Assembly: GCF_916618885.1 (NCBI RefSeq)
Contig: NZ_CAKAKH010000001.1
Span: 992,001 to 1,056,000 of the forward strand
Origin: Marinilactibacillus sp. Marseille-P9653
Lineage (GTDB): Bacteria > Bacillota > Bacilli > Lactobacillales > Carnobacteriaceae_A
Direction: 5' to 3'
Length of the DNA stretch: 64,000 nt
Shown here: positions 16,514-25,237 of the stretch, one piece after another
Numbering within the stretch: the first letter of the stretch is position 1
Layout: each line of letters starts with the position of its first letter
The notes under the pieces: model-generated
Told to the model about the DNA's origin: nothing
The model's database searches: none
What the model saw: the letters and a program-made list of their open reading frames with translations, nothing else
Translations under genes and position numbers: made by a program

Positions 16514-17047
16514 ATGAAGAAACAACAAGATACTAAAGGGACTATTTTTATTGGAGTGGCTTTTATCATAATGGTGATTCTTTTTATCAGCTCTAGCATG
16601 ACGTACCAGGAACAGAACGTACAACCTTTACTGTATAGGCTATTGTCAGGAGAACCTTTAAGAAATCTATTGAGTAGCATTCGATTTTCATACGCTGGAA
16701 GTGAAGTGAGTGTGCAAGCTTCTGGTTATTTAGGGTTTGTTGAATTTTTTATCAGAAAAGGGGCGCATTTCAGTATTTTTCTTTTACTTGGAGTGAGTTG
16801 GTTTATGGGATTGAAAAATAAAACAAGTAGTTATATTTTGACAGCGATGTTAGCTTTACTACTGGCAGCTGGATATGCGAGTTTTGATGAACTTAGACAA
16901 GCATTTAATCCGGACCGGACGGCTTTACTTGAAGATGTGTTTATCGATTCAATGGGTGCATTAACAGGTATCGTTCTGACTTGGTTAACGATTTCCAAGT
17001 GGTCAAGCAAGAAAACAAAAAGGAAAAAACTAAAGTTCAGTAAATAA
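16514..17047 (+). CDS. VanZ-like family membrane protein
   Basis: A 177-residue protein with four predicted membrane helices (about 10-27, 72-95, 102-123, 138-158). The VanZ signature RKGAHFSIFLLLG is followed by the acidic FDELRQAFNPDR-x-x-x-x-x-D motif, in which the conserved Glu and Asp are present. VanZ proteins confer low-level teicoplanin resistance in enterococci, but chromosomal members in lactic acid bacteria have no defined function and may affect the envelope. The gene precedes yebC but is separated from it by a promoter. The ribosome site is weak (AGGTTG). Confidence 0.85.
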   Translation: MKKQQDTKGTIFIGVAFIIMVILFISSSMTYQEQNVQPLLYRLLSGEPLRNLLSSIRFSYAGSEVSVQASGYLGFVEFFIRKGAHFSIFLLLGVSWFMGLKNKTSSYILTAMLALLLAAGYASFDELRQAFNPDRTALLEDVFIDSMGALTGIVLTWLTISKWSSKKTKRKKLKFSK

Positions 17048-17069
17048 TAAATAATCTAAAAATAGTTAA

Positions 17070-17117
17070 TGTAAGCGTTCAGATTGAATTTGAACAATGA
17101 GAAAATTTTGCTATAAT
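17070..17117 (+). promoter_or_regulatory. yebC promoter with an upstream cre-like sequence
   Basis: TTGAAC (17090-17095) and TATAAT (17112-17117) are spaced 16 bp, with TGC before the -10. Immediately upstream, 17070-17083 reads TGTAAGCGTTCAGA, matching the cre consensus at 13 of 14 positions. The promoter is convincing; CcpA control is only a hypothesis. Confidence 0.5.
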
Positions 17118-17170
17118 AAGATAGGTTCGAATTTCGATTCATAAAGTAGATAAGAAAGTAGGAATATAAT

Positions 17171-17896
17171 ATGGCAGGACATTCCAAATGGAAAAATATT
17201 CAACATCGTAAAGGTGCTCAGGATGCCAAGCGTGGAAAGATTTTTCAAAAATTATCAAAAGAAATTTATAAAGCAGCAAAAGATGGCGGAACAGATCCTG
17301 AAATCAATGCAGCTCTAAGACTAGCTGTAGATAAAGCTAAAGCAAACAACATGCCAAATGACAACGTGGATCGTGCAATCAAGCGCGCTTCTGATGCCGG
17401 ACAAGGTGATAACTATGATGAAGTATTATATGAAGGTTACGGACCAAATGGAATTGCTGTTTTGGTTAGTGGACTGACAGATAATCTGAATCGTACGAGT
17501 ACGAATGTACGTGTAGCCTTCAACAAAAATGGTGGTTCACTTGGAGAAAAAGGTTCAGTAAGCTACATGTTTGACCGTAAAGGATATATTGCAATCGCTC
17601 GTGAAGGATTAGATGTAGATGAAGATACAATGCTGATGAGCGTACTTGAAGCAGGCGGAGAAGAGCTTGAGACGTCAGAAGATGTATTTGAGGTCTATAC
17701 AGACGTACAAGACTTTTCAGACGTAAGAGATGCACTTGAAGCAGCTGGTTACGAACTAGATCAAGCAGAGATCACGATGGTACCTCAAACCACTGTACCC
17801 GTACCAGAAGATAAATTAACGACATTTGAAAATATGATCGAAGCATTAGAAGATGACGATGACGTCAGTGAAGTTTACCACAATGCTGAAGTATAA
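17171..17896 (+). CDS. yebC: YebC/TACO1-family translation factor
   Basis: A 241-residue cytosolic protein that begins [14 protein letters not shown], the invariant family start. Three domains follow in the usual order, with [11 protein letters not shown] near residue 97 and a GSVSYMF segment near 134. Older annotation calls it a DNA-binding regulator (PmpR). More recent work on YebC/TACO1 homologs points to relief of ribosome stalling at proline-rich or similar sequences, which would overlap functionally with EF-P encoded 6 kb downstream. It is a single-gene transcript with its own promoter and terminator. Confidence 0.96.
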   Translation: MAGHSKWKNIQHRKGAQDAKRGKIFQKLSKEIYKAAKDGGTDPEINAALRLAVDKAKANNMPNDNVDRAIKRASDAGQGDNYDEVLYEGYGPNGIAVLVSGLTDNLNRTSTNVRVAFNKNGGSLGEKGSVSYMFDRKGYIAIAREGLDVDEDTMLMSVLEAGGEELETSEDVFEVYTDVQDFSDVRDALEAAGYELDQAEITMVPQTTVPVPEDKLTTFENMIEALEDDDDVSEVYHNAEV

Positions 17897-17912
17897 AAAT
17901 TGAACATTTTTG

Positions 17913-17952
17913 AAGGGAGAATGACTAAATGTCATTTTCTCTTTTTTTTATT
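17913..17952 (+). terminator. Intrinsic terminator after yebC
   Basis: AGGGAGAATGAC can pair with GTCATTTTCTCT around a short loop, followed by a T-rich tail. Confidence 0.7.
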
Positions 17953-18047
17953 TTAAAAATGATTTCTGAAGGAACTGAACAGTATATATAGATGAAACAC
18001 TCAATTATAAAAGTATTCTAACTGGAAATAGAAGAAAGGGGGAACTT

Positions 18048-19118
18048 ATGGAAATAGAATCTTTTGCAAAGCATCTGATTACTTTGGCACATTCTTTTGA
18101 AACAAGTGATATTCATATACTGCCTGAAGAAAATCACTATGTGGCCTATTACAGGTTACATGGAAGAATGGAAAAACAATTTTATTTAGACATAGACGAA
18201 GGCGCTCGATTGATTTCGTATTTTAAATTTGTTGCCAATATGGATGTAGGGGAACATCGAAAACCCCAAAGTGGATCGTTAAATTTTGAATTAGAAAGCA
18301 AAATGATCGATCTTAGATTCTCAACGATTACGAATTACCACTCAAGAGAGTCACTTGTCATTCGTCTTTTAAAACAAAAAAGCCAGGAAGATATGAAAAC
18401 AGGTTCGTTTTTTGAGTATGAATTAGCTTTACTAAATAAGTTGATTGGGTTCAAAAGTGGATTAATCCTTTTTTCTGGACCCGTCGATTCAGGAAAGACG
18501 ACCACAATCTACCAGCTCGTTAAAAATAGAATCAGTGAAGAAAAACAACAAGTTGTTACCGTTGAGGACCCTGTAGAAATACATGAAGAACAGTTTCTTC
18601 AGACTGAAGTGAATGAAAAAGCAGGCATCACTTACGAACATTTACTGAAATCCAGCCTTCGGCACCATCCAGATATTTTGATTGTAGGTGAGATTCGAGA
18701 TGAAGAGACCGCCAAAATGGTCATTCGAGGTGCACTGACTGGTCATTTGATCATTGCATCTGTCCATGCAAAAAATTCTAGAGGCGTGATTCCTAGATTG
18801 ATGGAATTAGGCGTTTCAAAAGAACTGCTTAGCCAAACAATTATCGGTATAGTTTTTCAGAAATTATTACCGCTGTCTTGTCCATTTTGTGAGCAATCTT
18901 GTCATCCCCATTGCAAAAGCATGTTGAATATTCAAAAAAGAGCAGCTCTTTTTGAAGTGTTGTCCGGAAGTATACTTCAACAACTACTCTCAGCTCAAAC
19001 AGAAGTCGTTCAGGAACAAACAGGTTCAATAAACAGAGACTTTAACCATTTATTAAAAAAGGTGAGATTGTGTGGATATATTTCAGAAAAAACCTACGAA
19101 CAGTACCTTATTCCTTAG
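18048..19118 (+). CDS. comGA: Competence pilus assembly ATPase ComGA
   Basis: A 356-residue GspE/PilB-type secretion ATPase that powers assembly of the competence pseudopilus. Walker A is GPVDSGKT (144-151), followed by an Asp box (VEDPVEI), Walker B (ILIVGEIRDEETA) and the His box region (ASVHAKNS). A Cys-rich patch (CPFCEQSCHPHC) lies late in the protein, as in many ComGA homologs. The ribosome site is AAAGGGGG. It is the first gene of a seven-gene overlapping operon. I found no clear ComX box (TACGAATA) or ComK box in the 150 bp upstream. Confidence 0.95.
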   Translation: MEIESFAKHLITLAHSFETSDIHILPEENHYVAYYRLHGRMEKQFYLDIDEGARLISYFKFVANMDVGEHRKPQSGSLNFELESKMIDLRFSTITNYHSRESLVIRLLKQKSQEDMKTGSFFEYELALLNKLIGFKSGLILFSGPVDSGKTTTIYQLVKNRISEEKQQVVTVEDPVEIHEEQFLQTEVNEKAGITYEHLLKSSLRHHPDILIVGEIRDEETAKMVIRGALTGHLIIASVHAKNSRGVIPRLMELGVSKELLSQTIIGIVFQKLLPLSCPFCEQSCHPHCKSMLNIQKRAALFEVLSGSILQQLLSAQTEVVQEQTGSINRDFNHLLKKVRLCGYISEKTYEQYLIP

Positions 19119-20139
19119 TGTAAAAGAAACGAGGCAACAAGGATTGTTTTTAAAGCGCATTGGTACTTTATTGTGTGAAGGATTCTCATTAAAAGAAGCA
19201 GTAAGCTTTCTTTTCACTATTGCAGACGACAAACAAAAGAACTGGTTAACTTCAATTGAAAAAAGTGTATATGGTGGACACAACCTTCACAGTGCGTTGA
19301 TCAAGATTGGATATAGTGAGCGAATCTGCACACAAATTTACCTATCGACAATTCACGGACATTTCTCCGAAACTGTCCGTATGGCAGGGGAGCAGTTAAT
19401 AGAATCTGCTAAGAGAAGGAAAAGAATTCAAGCGATTGTTCAGTATCCAATTATGCTGATCTTGTTTATCACGATTATGCTCTTTTCGATGAGATTTGTC
19501 TTGATGCCGCATATACAAAGTATCGTGTCACCGGACGAACTTTCAGTGGGGATTGGAACTAAACTAATCATATCAACTGTTTATACAGCGCCTTACTGGA
19601 TAGTGGTTCTTGTTGGAGTATTGTCTATAAGCTTCCTTCTAGTTCAATTCATGATTAAAAATCTCACTGTTATAGAAAAACTGAATTTGTACTGCAAAAA
19701 TAAAATCTTCAGTGTATATGTCCAACTATATTGGACCCAATTTTACTCTTTTGAGTGGAGCCAGTTGTTAAAAAGTAACTGTAGTTTGATCGAAATTGTT
19801 CACTTGCTTCAAGAAGACGAAACATCAAAATTATCAAGAGAAGTTGGGAGCCATTTAGAGCAAGAAATGAGAAAAGGACAATCCTTTCAAGAAGCCTTAA
19901 CAGACTTTGGGTTTTTAAAGCCTGAAATTGGAGAGATTGTCCGGCATGGTGAGTTGACTGGGAGACTTGGAAGTGAGCTGATGTTGTATGCCTCAGAGTG
20001 TGAAGAAGAGTTAAATCAAAGGATAGAAACTATCATGGAAAAAATACAGCCAATTGTATTTGTCGTTGTAGCGTTGATGATTATAGCGATATATGCAGCA
20101 TTGTTACTACCTACATTCTCAATTATGGAAGGATTGTAA
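19072..20139 (+). CDS. comGB: Competence pilus membrane protein ComGB
   Basis: A 355-residue GspF/PilC-type polytopic platform protein. Two homologous cytoplasmic helical modules (about 20-120 and 220-320, each with an xGxxLxxAL pattern) flank membrane helices near 130-150, 165-190 and 330-350. The GTG start at 19072 lies 47 bp inside comGA, and AAGGTGA supplies the ribosome site, so translation is probably coupled. It recruits ComGA and organises pilin insertion. Confidence 0.93.
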   Translation: MDIFQKKPTNSTLFLSVKETRQQGLFLKRIGTLLCEGFSLKEAVSFLFTIADDKQKNWLTSIEKSVYGGHNLHSALIKIGYSERICTQIYLSTIHGHFSETVRMAGEQLIESAKRRKRIQAIVQYPIMLILFITIMLFSMRFVLMPHIQSIVSPDELSVGIGTKLIISTVYTAPYWIVVLVGVLSISFLLVQFMIKNLTVIEKLNLYCKNKIFSVYVQLYWTQFYSFEWSQLLKSNCSLIEIVHLLQEDETSKLSREVGSHLEQEMRKGQSFQEALTDFGFLKPEIGEIVRHGELTGRLGSELMLYASECEEELNQRIETIMEKIQPIVFVVVALMIIAIYAALLLPTFSIMEGL

Positions 20140-20141
20140 AT

Positions 20142-20486
20142 ATGAAAATTATATTTCCAAAAATCTCAAGAAAATCAATGTTAAAAGATGAAGGATTTAC
20201 ATTAATAGAAATGTCGCTGGTGCTTTTTATCATTTCAGTACTCTTACTACTGATTATCCCCAATATTGGATCGCACCAGGGTACAGCTAAATCAACGGGG
20301 GATACAGCGTTAGAAACGGTCGTTCAGACCCAAATAGATTTGTATGAAATAGAAAATAAACAGAAGCCGACCAGTTTGGAAGTGTTAAAAGATCAAAAGT
20401 ATTTAAATGAAAGACAATTTGATGAAGTTCAAAAACAATTTTCCATCGATAGTAATGGAAACCTGATTAAGAAATCTGGAGGATAA
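20142..20486 (+). CDS. comGC: Major competence pseudopilin ComGC
   Basis: A 114-residue prepilin. The type IV prepilin motif DEGFTLIEM lies at about 16-24, with cleavage after Gly by ComC, Phe as the new first residue and Glu5 retained. The hydrophobic helix follows (to about 43), and then a compact C-terminal domain typical of ComGC. The gene begins 2 bases after the comGB stop, with GGAAGGA as ribosome site. It is the main subunit of the transformation pilus. Confidence 0.94.
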   Translation: MKIIFPKISRKSMLKDEGFTLIEMSLVLFIISVLLLLIIPNIGSHQGTAKSTGDTALETVVQTQIDLYEIENKQKPTSLEVLKDQKYLNERQFDEVQKQFSIDSNGNLIKKSGG

Positions 20487-20495
20487 ATCAGTGAT

Positions 20496-20951
20496 ATGAT
20501 AGTAGCTCAAAACCAGAAGGGTTATACATTAGTAGAAACATTGGTCGTTTTAAGTTTGATCTGGATATTTTTACTAATACCAGTTATCCCTTTTCAGTCT
20601 ATTCAAGAAGAAACGGAAACAAAACAGTTCTTTAAGGAGCTTGAATCCACAATAACTTTGTTTCAGAATCATGCCATCTTGAATGGAGAAACCACTAGTT
20701 TCGAAACACGTCCAGCTGCTGGAGAGATTGCCTTCAGAGTCGTGACGGATAGAAATCATCCAATGAATGATAATTTGAAAATTCCAGAACATATTGAGCT
20801 GGTAAGTGCTTCTAGAGTTTACAGATTTATCTCTGGCTCTGGTAATCAGGGAAATCTTAACCCAATCAGGTTTAAAACAAACAGTCAATTGATTGTGATT
20901 CAATTTAGTTTAGGAAGTGGCCGATTTGATGTTAAGACAACGAATCCATAA
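20496..20951 (+). CDS. comGD: Minor competence pseudopilin ComGD
   Basis: A 151-residue minor pilin with the cleavage motif QKGYTLVETLVVL and a following hydrophobic helix, then a beta-rich domain. It occupies the ComGD position between comGC and comGE. The start at 20496 lies 13 bases after GGAGG. Its end overlaps comGE by 23 bases. Confidence 0.88.
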   Translation: MIVAQNQKGYTLVETLVVLSLIWIFLLIPVIPFQSIQEETETKQFFKELESTITLFQNHAILNGETTSFETRPAAGEIAFRVVTDRNHPMNDNLKIPEHIELVSASRVYRFISGSGNQGNLNPIRFKTNSQLIVIQFSLGSGRFDVKTTNP

Positions 20952-21267
20952 AGGAGTGTCTCAAGAGGGATATGTCTTACTTGAAAGTCTAGTCAGTTTA
21001 AGCCTCATCACAGTTGTGCTAGTTGTTACTTTACCCTTAACAGTCAATTTGGTTCATAAACTGGAAAGACAAAGAATAGATGTAGAAATGCATCGAGCGG
21101 TATATGACCAATCAAAATTTTGGTCAGCTAATGAAAAAAACGCAACAGAAACCAGGTCATATTATACTCAATTAAGCGTGTCAAATACATCAAAGGGAAT
21201 CGTGGCAGAAGGTGAAGACAATCAAACAATACAGCTCCAGATTAAATCAGTCTATTGGTTCCCATGA
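20929..21267 (+). CDS. comGE: Minor competence pseudopilin ComGE
   Basis: A 112-residue minor pilin with the motif QEGYVLLESLVSLSL near residue 12 and one hydrophobic helix. A GTG at 20917 would add four residues but touches the AGGAAG ribosome site, so the ATG at 20929 is preferred. The frame overlaps the end of comGD and the start of comGF, as is common in comG operons. Confidence 0.85.
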   Translation: MLRQRIHKGVSQEGYVLLESLVSLSLITVVLVVTLPLTVNLVHKLERQRIDVEMHRAVYDQSKFWSANEKNATETRSYYTQLSVSNTSKGIVAEGEDNQTIQLQIKSVYWFP

Positions 21268-21742
21268 AGAGGGCTTTACGCTGATTGAGGTTCTTTTATC
21301 TTTGAGTATTGTTAGCTTGTGTGTAGTCCTATTATCTTTTTTTACAAGTCAGTCAAAAAGCCTTCAGGAAAGAATCAATACGGATCGTCAGATAGAGTGG
21401 CACCTATTCTTGAATCAAGTAGAATATGAACTGGAAGGAAGTTATAAGATCAGTGTTAATTTAGATAATATGAGCGTAGAAAAAGAGACTAAGCAAGGTC
21501 ATAAAGAGATGATTAAGTACCAAAAGTATTTATCGCTCTTACGAAGACAAGTAGGTGGAGAAGGGCATCAGCCTATACTTACAGATTTAAAGTCTCTACA
21601 ATTCAAAACAAAAGAGGATAAAGTCGTCATCACCGTACAATTCAATAATGAAGAAATGTACTCGGCTGTATTACTCATTCCAGATAAGTTAACCGAGGGG
21701 GAAGAAAGTGACATCCAAGAAACCACTCTTGAGAAACGATAG
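21212..21742 (+). CDS. comGF: Minor competence pseudopilin ComGF
   Basis: A 176-residue protein with prepilin motif HEEGFTLIEVLLSL near residue 19 and a hydrophobic helix, then a C-terminal domain with the ComGF-type pattern (Q-x-E-x-x-L-E-x-S and a late LLIPDKL). The GTG start at 21212 has only a distant AAAGGG site and overlaps comGE by 56 bases, so translation probably depends on coupling. The exact start is uncertain. Confidence 0.85.
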   Translation: MKTIKQYSSRLNQSIGSHEEGFTLIEVLLSLSIVSLCVVLLSFFTSQSKSLQERINTDRQIEWHLFLNQVEYELEGSYKISVNLDNMSVEKETKQGHKEMIKYQKYLSLLRRQVGGEGHQPILTDLKSLQFKTKEDKVVITVQFNNEEMYSAVLLIPDKLTEGEESDIQETTLEKR

Positions 21743-22118
21743 AGAAAGAGGCAGTATTCTAATATCTGCCGTACTATTCATGGCCATTGCTGCATTGCTT
21801 TTAACAGGCATTGCTTCTCTTGTCAAAATGCAGGTCAAACAATTGAGTCAAGTACAAAACAGCTATGAAGTACGGAGCATGATCAATTTAGCTGAAAAAG
21901 TTTTGACGTATTCAGAGACTGAAAGAGAAGCCGCTCAAAATGGGAACATCACTTTCAATAAAGGTAGCGTAGAATGGAGTAGAGTAAATGAACAAGTGTA
22001 CAGATTGAAAGCTCGTTTAGATAATGGCCATGAATTGGTTAAAGAAATTTCTGTTCAACAAAAGACTATAAAAGAACCGGACATAGCTGATAGCGATGAA
22101 ATGGCAGAAATTCCTTGA
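21708..22118 (+). CDS. comGG: Minor competence pseudopilin-like protein ComGG
   Basis: A 136-residue protein in the ComGG position, with an N-terminal ERGSILISAVLFM stretch and one hydrophobic helix (about 14-36). The cleavage-like Gly is present, but the usual Glu at mature position 5 is absent (Ser instead), as often seen in ComGG. GAGGGGGAAG precedes the GTG start, which lies 35 bases inside comGF. It is the last gene of the operon. Confidence 0.8.
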   Translation: MTSKKPLLRNDRERGSILISAVLFMAIAALLLTGIASLVKMQVKQLSQVQNSYEVRSMINLAEKVLTYSETEREAAQNGNITFNKGSVEWSRVNEQVYRLKARLDNGHELVKEISVQQKTIKEPDIADSDEMAEIP

Positions 22119-22172
22119 ATTGCATAAATGCTTTTACTAAAATCATTTTTTCTAGATTCAGCCTTAAGATAA

Positions 22173-22216
22173 CGAAAAGAGACGCTGAGTATAACTTGTT
22201 GCGTTTCTTTTTTTTC
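22173..22216 (+). terminator. Terminator of the comG operon
   Basis: AAGAGACGC pairs with GCGTTTCTT around a loop of about 15 bases, then a T tract. Confidence 0.75.
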
Positions 22217-22225
22217 GTTCATTTG

Positions 22226-22245
22226 TTATACTATTAAAGTATAAT
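22226..22245 (+). promoter_or_regulatory. Inverted repeat overlapping the presumed pepP promoter
   Basis: TTATACT-N5-AGTATAA is a perfect 7-bp inverted repeat. It contains an extended -10 (TG-T-TATACT) and, at 22240-22245, a TATAAT. It may simply be overlapping promoter elements, or an operator. Confidence 0.35.
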
Positions 22246-22347
22246 GATCTCATTGGTGATCGAGAATAAGTGAATACATTAGATAGGTTTAATGTGTTGA
22301 AATAGCTCTAAGCAATAAAAATATAGTTTTAAGGATAGGATGTTTAG

Positions 22348-23412
22348 ATGTCAAGAATTGAAACGATACAACAAAAATTGGTAGAAAATCAAATGGACGC
22401 AGTGTTGATTACAAGTCCTCATAACTTGCGCTATGCTTCTAATTTCACTGGTTCAACTGGACTAGCTGTGATTACAAAAGAGCAAGCTTTCTTTGTAACG
22501 GATTTCAGATATACAGAACAAGCTTCAGAACAAGCAAAAGGATTTGAAGTGATCCAAAATACAGGACCAATCTTTGATGTAGTATCTGAATTGATCTCCA
22601 AACATAAAATCGAGAGAATAGGGTTTGAAGAAAATCACGTTACTTTTGCTACTTATCAAACAATCAATGCGTCATTTAATTGTGCGCTTGTACCAGTAGG
22701 GTCATTGATTGAAGATATCAGAGAAATCAAAGATGAAGCTGAAATCGAATTAATTCAAGAAGCCATTTCAATTACTGAAGCAGCTTTTGAACATATTCTT
22801 ACGTATATTAAACCAGGTATGACTGAAATTAAAGTAGCGAATGAATTAGATTTCTTTATGCGTGAACGCGGTGCATCAGGCGTGTCATTTGATACAATTG
22901 TCGCTAGTGGTGTGCGTTCTGCAATGCCTCATGGTGTAGCCAGTGAAAAGGTTATTGAACTCGGCGATATGATCACAATTGACTTTGGATGTTATTATAA
23001 GGGCTATGTTTCAGACATGACACGTACATTTGCTTTAGGAGATCCGGGCGAAGAACTAAAAGCAATCCATCAAATCGTACTAGATGCAAATCTTAAGGTG
23101 ACTGCTGCTGCTAGAGCGGGGGTTTCTGGTTCTGAGCTGGATAAAATCGCAAGAGATTATATAACGGAAAAAGGGTATGGAGAAGCATTCGGACATTCTA
23201 CAGGACATGGAATCGGTCTGGAAGTGCATGAAGGACCTGGAATCAACTTCAAAAATGACCAGCCGTTAGTTGTCGGAAATGTCATTACTAACGAACCGGG
23301 CATTTATATTCCAGGTTTAGGCGGCGTCAGAATCGAAGATGACTTGTTGATTACTGAAAAAGGAAACCGAAACTTGATGAAGTCTTCAAAAGAGCTCATC
23401 ATCATTCAATAA
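22348..23412 (+). CDS. M24-family Xaa-Pro aminopeptidase (YqhT-like)
   Basis: A 354-residue cytosolic metallopeptidase expected to remove N-terminal residues preceding proline. Metal ligands are visible in ITIDFGCYY and SDMTRTF (two Asp), GHGIGLEVHE (His), NEPGIYI (Glu) and VRIEDD (Glu). It sits immediately upstream of efp, the conserved yqhT-efp order of Firmicutes. It is distinct from PepQ at 4484-5575, to which it is related by family. The ribosome site is AAGGATAGG. Names in use include pepP and papA. Confidence 0.92.
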   Translation: MSRIETIQQKLVENQMDAVLITSPHNLRYASNFTGSTGLAVITKEQAFFVTDFRYTEQASEQAKGFEVIQNTGPIFDVVSELISKHKIERIGFEENHVTFATYQTINASFNCALVPVGSLIEDIREIKDEAEIELIQEAISITEAAFEHILTYIKPGMTEIKVANELDFFMRERGASGVSFDTIVASGVRSAMPHGVASEKVIELGDMITIDFGCYYKGYVSDMTRTFALGDPGEELKAIHQIVLDANLKVTAAARAGVSGSELDKIARDYITEKGYGEAFGHSTGHGIGLEVHEGPGINFKNDQPLVVGNVITNEPGIYIPGLGGVRIEDDLLITEKGNRNLMKSSKELIIIQ

Positions 23413-23563
23413 ATGCGCAATCAATTGAGAAATAACGCTTTCTAATCAATGGATAGTAAGACTTATGACTCAAATCATGGTACAATAACATTGTATATAA
23501 CAGTGTGATACTCTATCAATCGATCAGCTTGTATAGAAAACACTTCGGGAGGAATTTAATAGA

Positions 23564-24121
23564 ATGATATCAACAAACGATTTTAAAACGGGTCAGACAA
23601 TTCAACACGATGGAAACATTTGGAGAGTACTTGAATTTCAACACGTGAAACCTGGTAAAGGTGCAGCGTTCGTACGTTCAAAACTTAAAAATCTTCGTAG
23701 TGGTGCAGTTCAAGATAAAACTTTCCGCGCAGGCGAAAAGCTTGAAAGTGCACATATCGAAAATAAAACAATGCAGTATCTTTATGATAATGCTGGAACA
23801 CATGTATTCATGGATACGGAAACATATGAACAACTTGAAATTCCAGAAGATCAAATTAAAGATGCATTGAAATTCATGAAAGAAAATATGCTTGTAGAAA
23901 TCATGATGTTTGGTCATGAAGTCCTAGGGGTAGACTTACCAACTAAAGTAGAACTTAAAGTTGTAGAAACAGAACCAGGAATTCGTGGAGATACGACTTC
24001 TGGAGGATCTAAACCAGCAACTCTTGAAACAGGTGCTGTTGTAACTGTACCTTTATTTGTAAATAAAGATGATGTACTGATTGTGAATACTTCAGAAGGT
24101 ACTTACGTATCACGTGCGTAA
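23564..24121 (+). CDS. efp: Translation elongation factor P
   Basis: A 185-residue, three-domain factor that binds between the P and E sites and promotes peptide bonds at polyproline stretches. The loop KPGKGAA places Lys32 at the modified position, as in Bacillus EF-P, which carries 5-aminopentanol there. No modification gene is adjacent. The typical C-terminal VVTVPLFVN and [10 protein letters not shown] are present. The start follows CGGGAGG. Confidence 0.97.
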   Translation: MISTNDFKTGQTIQHDGNIWRVLEFQHVKPGKGAAFVRSKLKNLRSGAVQDKTFRAGEKLESAHIENKTMQYLYDNAGTHVFMDTETYEQLEIPEDQIKDALKFMKENMLVEIMMFGHEVLGVDLPTKVELKVVETEPGIRGDTTSGGSKPATLETGAVVTVPLFVNKDDVLIVNTSEGTYVSRA

Positions 24122-24160
24122 TCATCATTTAACTATAAATAGTATAAAGGAGGAATAATC

Positions 24161-24583
24161 GTGGCAGAAGAAACATTTGTTGGAGAGCATCATATCAATC
24201 CATTTGGTGAGATTGAGGTTGCTCCTGAAGTCTTGGAAGTCATTTCTGGGATAGCTGCTAATGAAGTTGATGGCGTTTATGCGATGCAAGGCAAATTTAC
24301 ATCAGAAGTAAAATCCATGTTTGGTAGAACGAGCCATAATAAAGGTGTTCATTTAGTGTCCGACGAAGAAGGACTTAAAGTAGAAGTCTATTGCTACTTC
24401 AAGTACGGCGTAAATGTACCGAAAGTTGCTCTGGATATCCAGCAACGAATTAGAGAACAAGTCTATCATATGACTGAAATTGAGTTAACAGAAATCAACA
24501 TTCATATTGTAGGGATCGTACCAGAAAAAACAAATCTCCAAGAATTATTTGAATTGGAATCGGAAGAAGATGAGACAGAGTGA
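24161..24583 (+). CDS. Asp23/Gls24 family protein (YqhY-like)
   Basis: A 140-residue cytosolic protein with the Asp23 fold: GEIEVAPEVLEVISGIAANEVDGV near the N-terminus, a central VEVYCYFKYGVNVPKVA strand-helix unit and a C-terminal acidic tail. In Bacillus YqhY lies between accBC and nusB, and loss perturbs fatty-acid synthesis. Here the acc genes are absent, and the gene overlaps nusB by 4 bases. The GTG start follows AAAGGAGG. Confidence 0.9.
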   Translation: MAEETFVGEHHINPFGEIEVAPEVLEVISGIAANEVDGVYAMQGKFTSEVKSMFGRTSHNKGVHLVSDEEGLKVEVYCYFKYGVNVPKVALDIQQRIREQVYHMTEIELTEINIHIVGIVPEKTNLQELFELESEEDETE

Positions 24584-25065
24584 AAACTGTAAGGCGTGTG
24601 ATTCGGGAAAAAGCCTTTCAGTCTCTTTTCCAGCTATCCACAGATATTGATTGTACAAATGAAGAAGTGATTCAGTTCTCACTTGAAAGTGAATTGAATA
24701 TGAAAGAAAACTATTCGGCAGAAGAAGCGATGAAGATTGTACTTCCCGAAGACAAAAGCGGAAGTCAAATCGTTAGAGATGCATTGAATTACTTGACGGT
24801 TGTGGTTGCAGGCGTTAAAGACAACGAAAATGTGATTGACGAAACGATTTCAAGACATTTGAAAAAGTGGACTTTAAACAGATTAGAAAGAACCAATTTA
24901 TTGATTTTAAGACTAGCGACTTATGAATTGCTTTTCCAGAAAGAAATTGATAAGAGTATTGTCATTAATGAAGCGATTGAATTAACAAAAGACTTCAATG
25001 ATCAAAATGCTAGTAAGTTTGTTAATGGGGTACTTCAAAGTATCGTTGATACACAAGCCGAGTAG
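24580..25065 (+). CDS. nusB: Transcription antitermination factor NusB
   Basis: A 161-residue all-helical RNA-binding protein that joins NusE/S10 on boxA to protect rRNA transcription. It starts with RRVIREKAFQSLFQL and ends with the diagnostic INEAIELTKDFND and SKFVNGVL segments. The GTG start overlaps the stop of the Asp23 gene (GTGA), so translation is coupled. Confidence 0.95.
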   Translation: MKTVRRVIREKAFQSLFQLSTDIDCTNEEVIQFSLESELNMKENYSAEEAMKIVLPEDKSGSQIVRDALNYLTVVVAGVKDNENVIDETISRHLKKWTLNRLERTNLLILRLATYELLFQKEIDKSIVINEAIELTKDFNDQNASKFVNGVLQSIVDTQAE

Positions 25066-25148
25066 TTTATAAAATCTAAATAAGAACTTCTAAAATCGAT
25101 GCCTCATTAATAGTTTAAGCGAATGACGAGGTAATATGAAGAGGGAAG

Positions 25149-25190
25149 AAATAGGAGTGCAATGAATTCAGCATTCCTATTTTTTTCGCT
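25149..25190 (+). terminator. Terminator after nusB
   Basis: AAATAGGAGTGC pairs with GCATTCCTATTT around a 10-base loop, followed by seven T residues. It separates nusB from xseA. Confidence 0.8.
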
Positions 25191-25237
25191 CTCTTTCTAT
25201 ATGAAGCGAAAAGATTTAAATATAAAGGAGGGAAATG

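Noticed and set aside
17123-17142. GGTTCGAAT resembling the T-arm of a tRNA upstream of yebC.
   Set aside because: No acceptor stem, anticodon arm or CCA context can be drawn around it.
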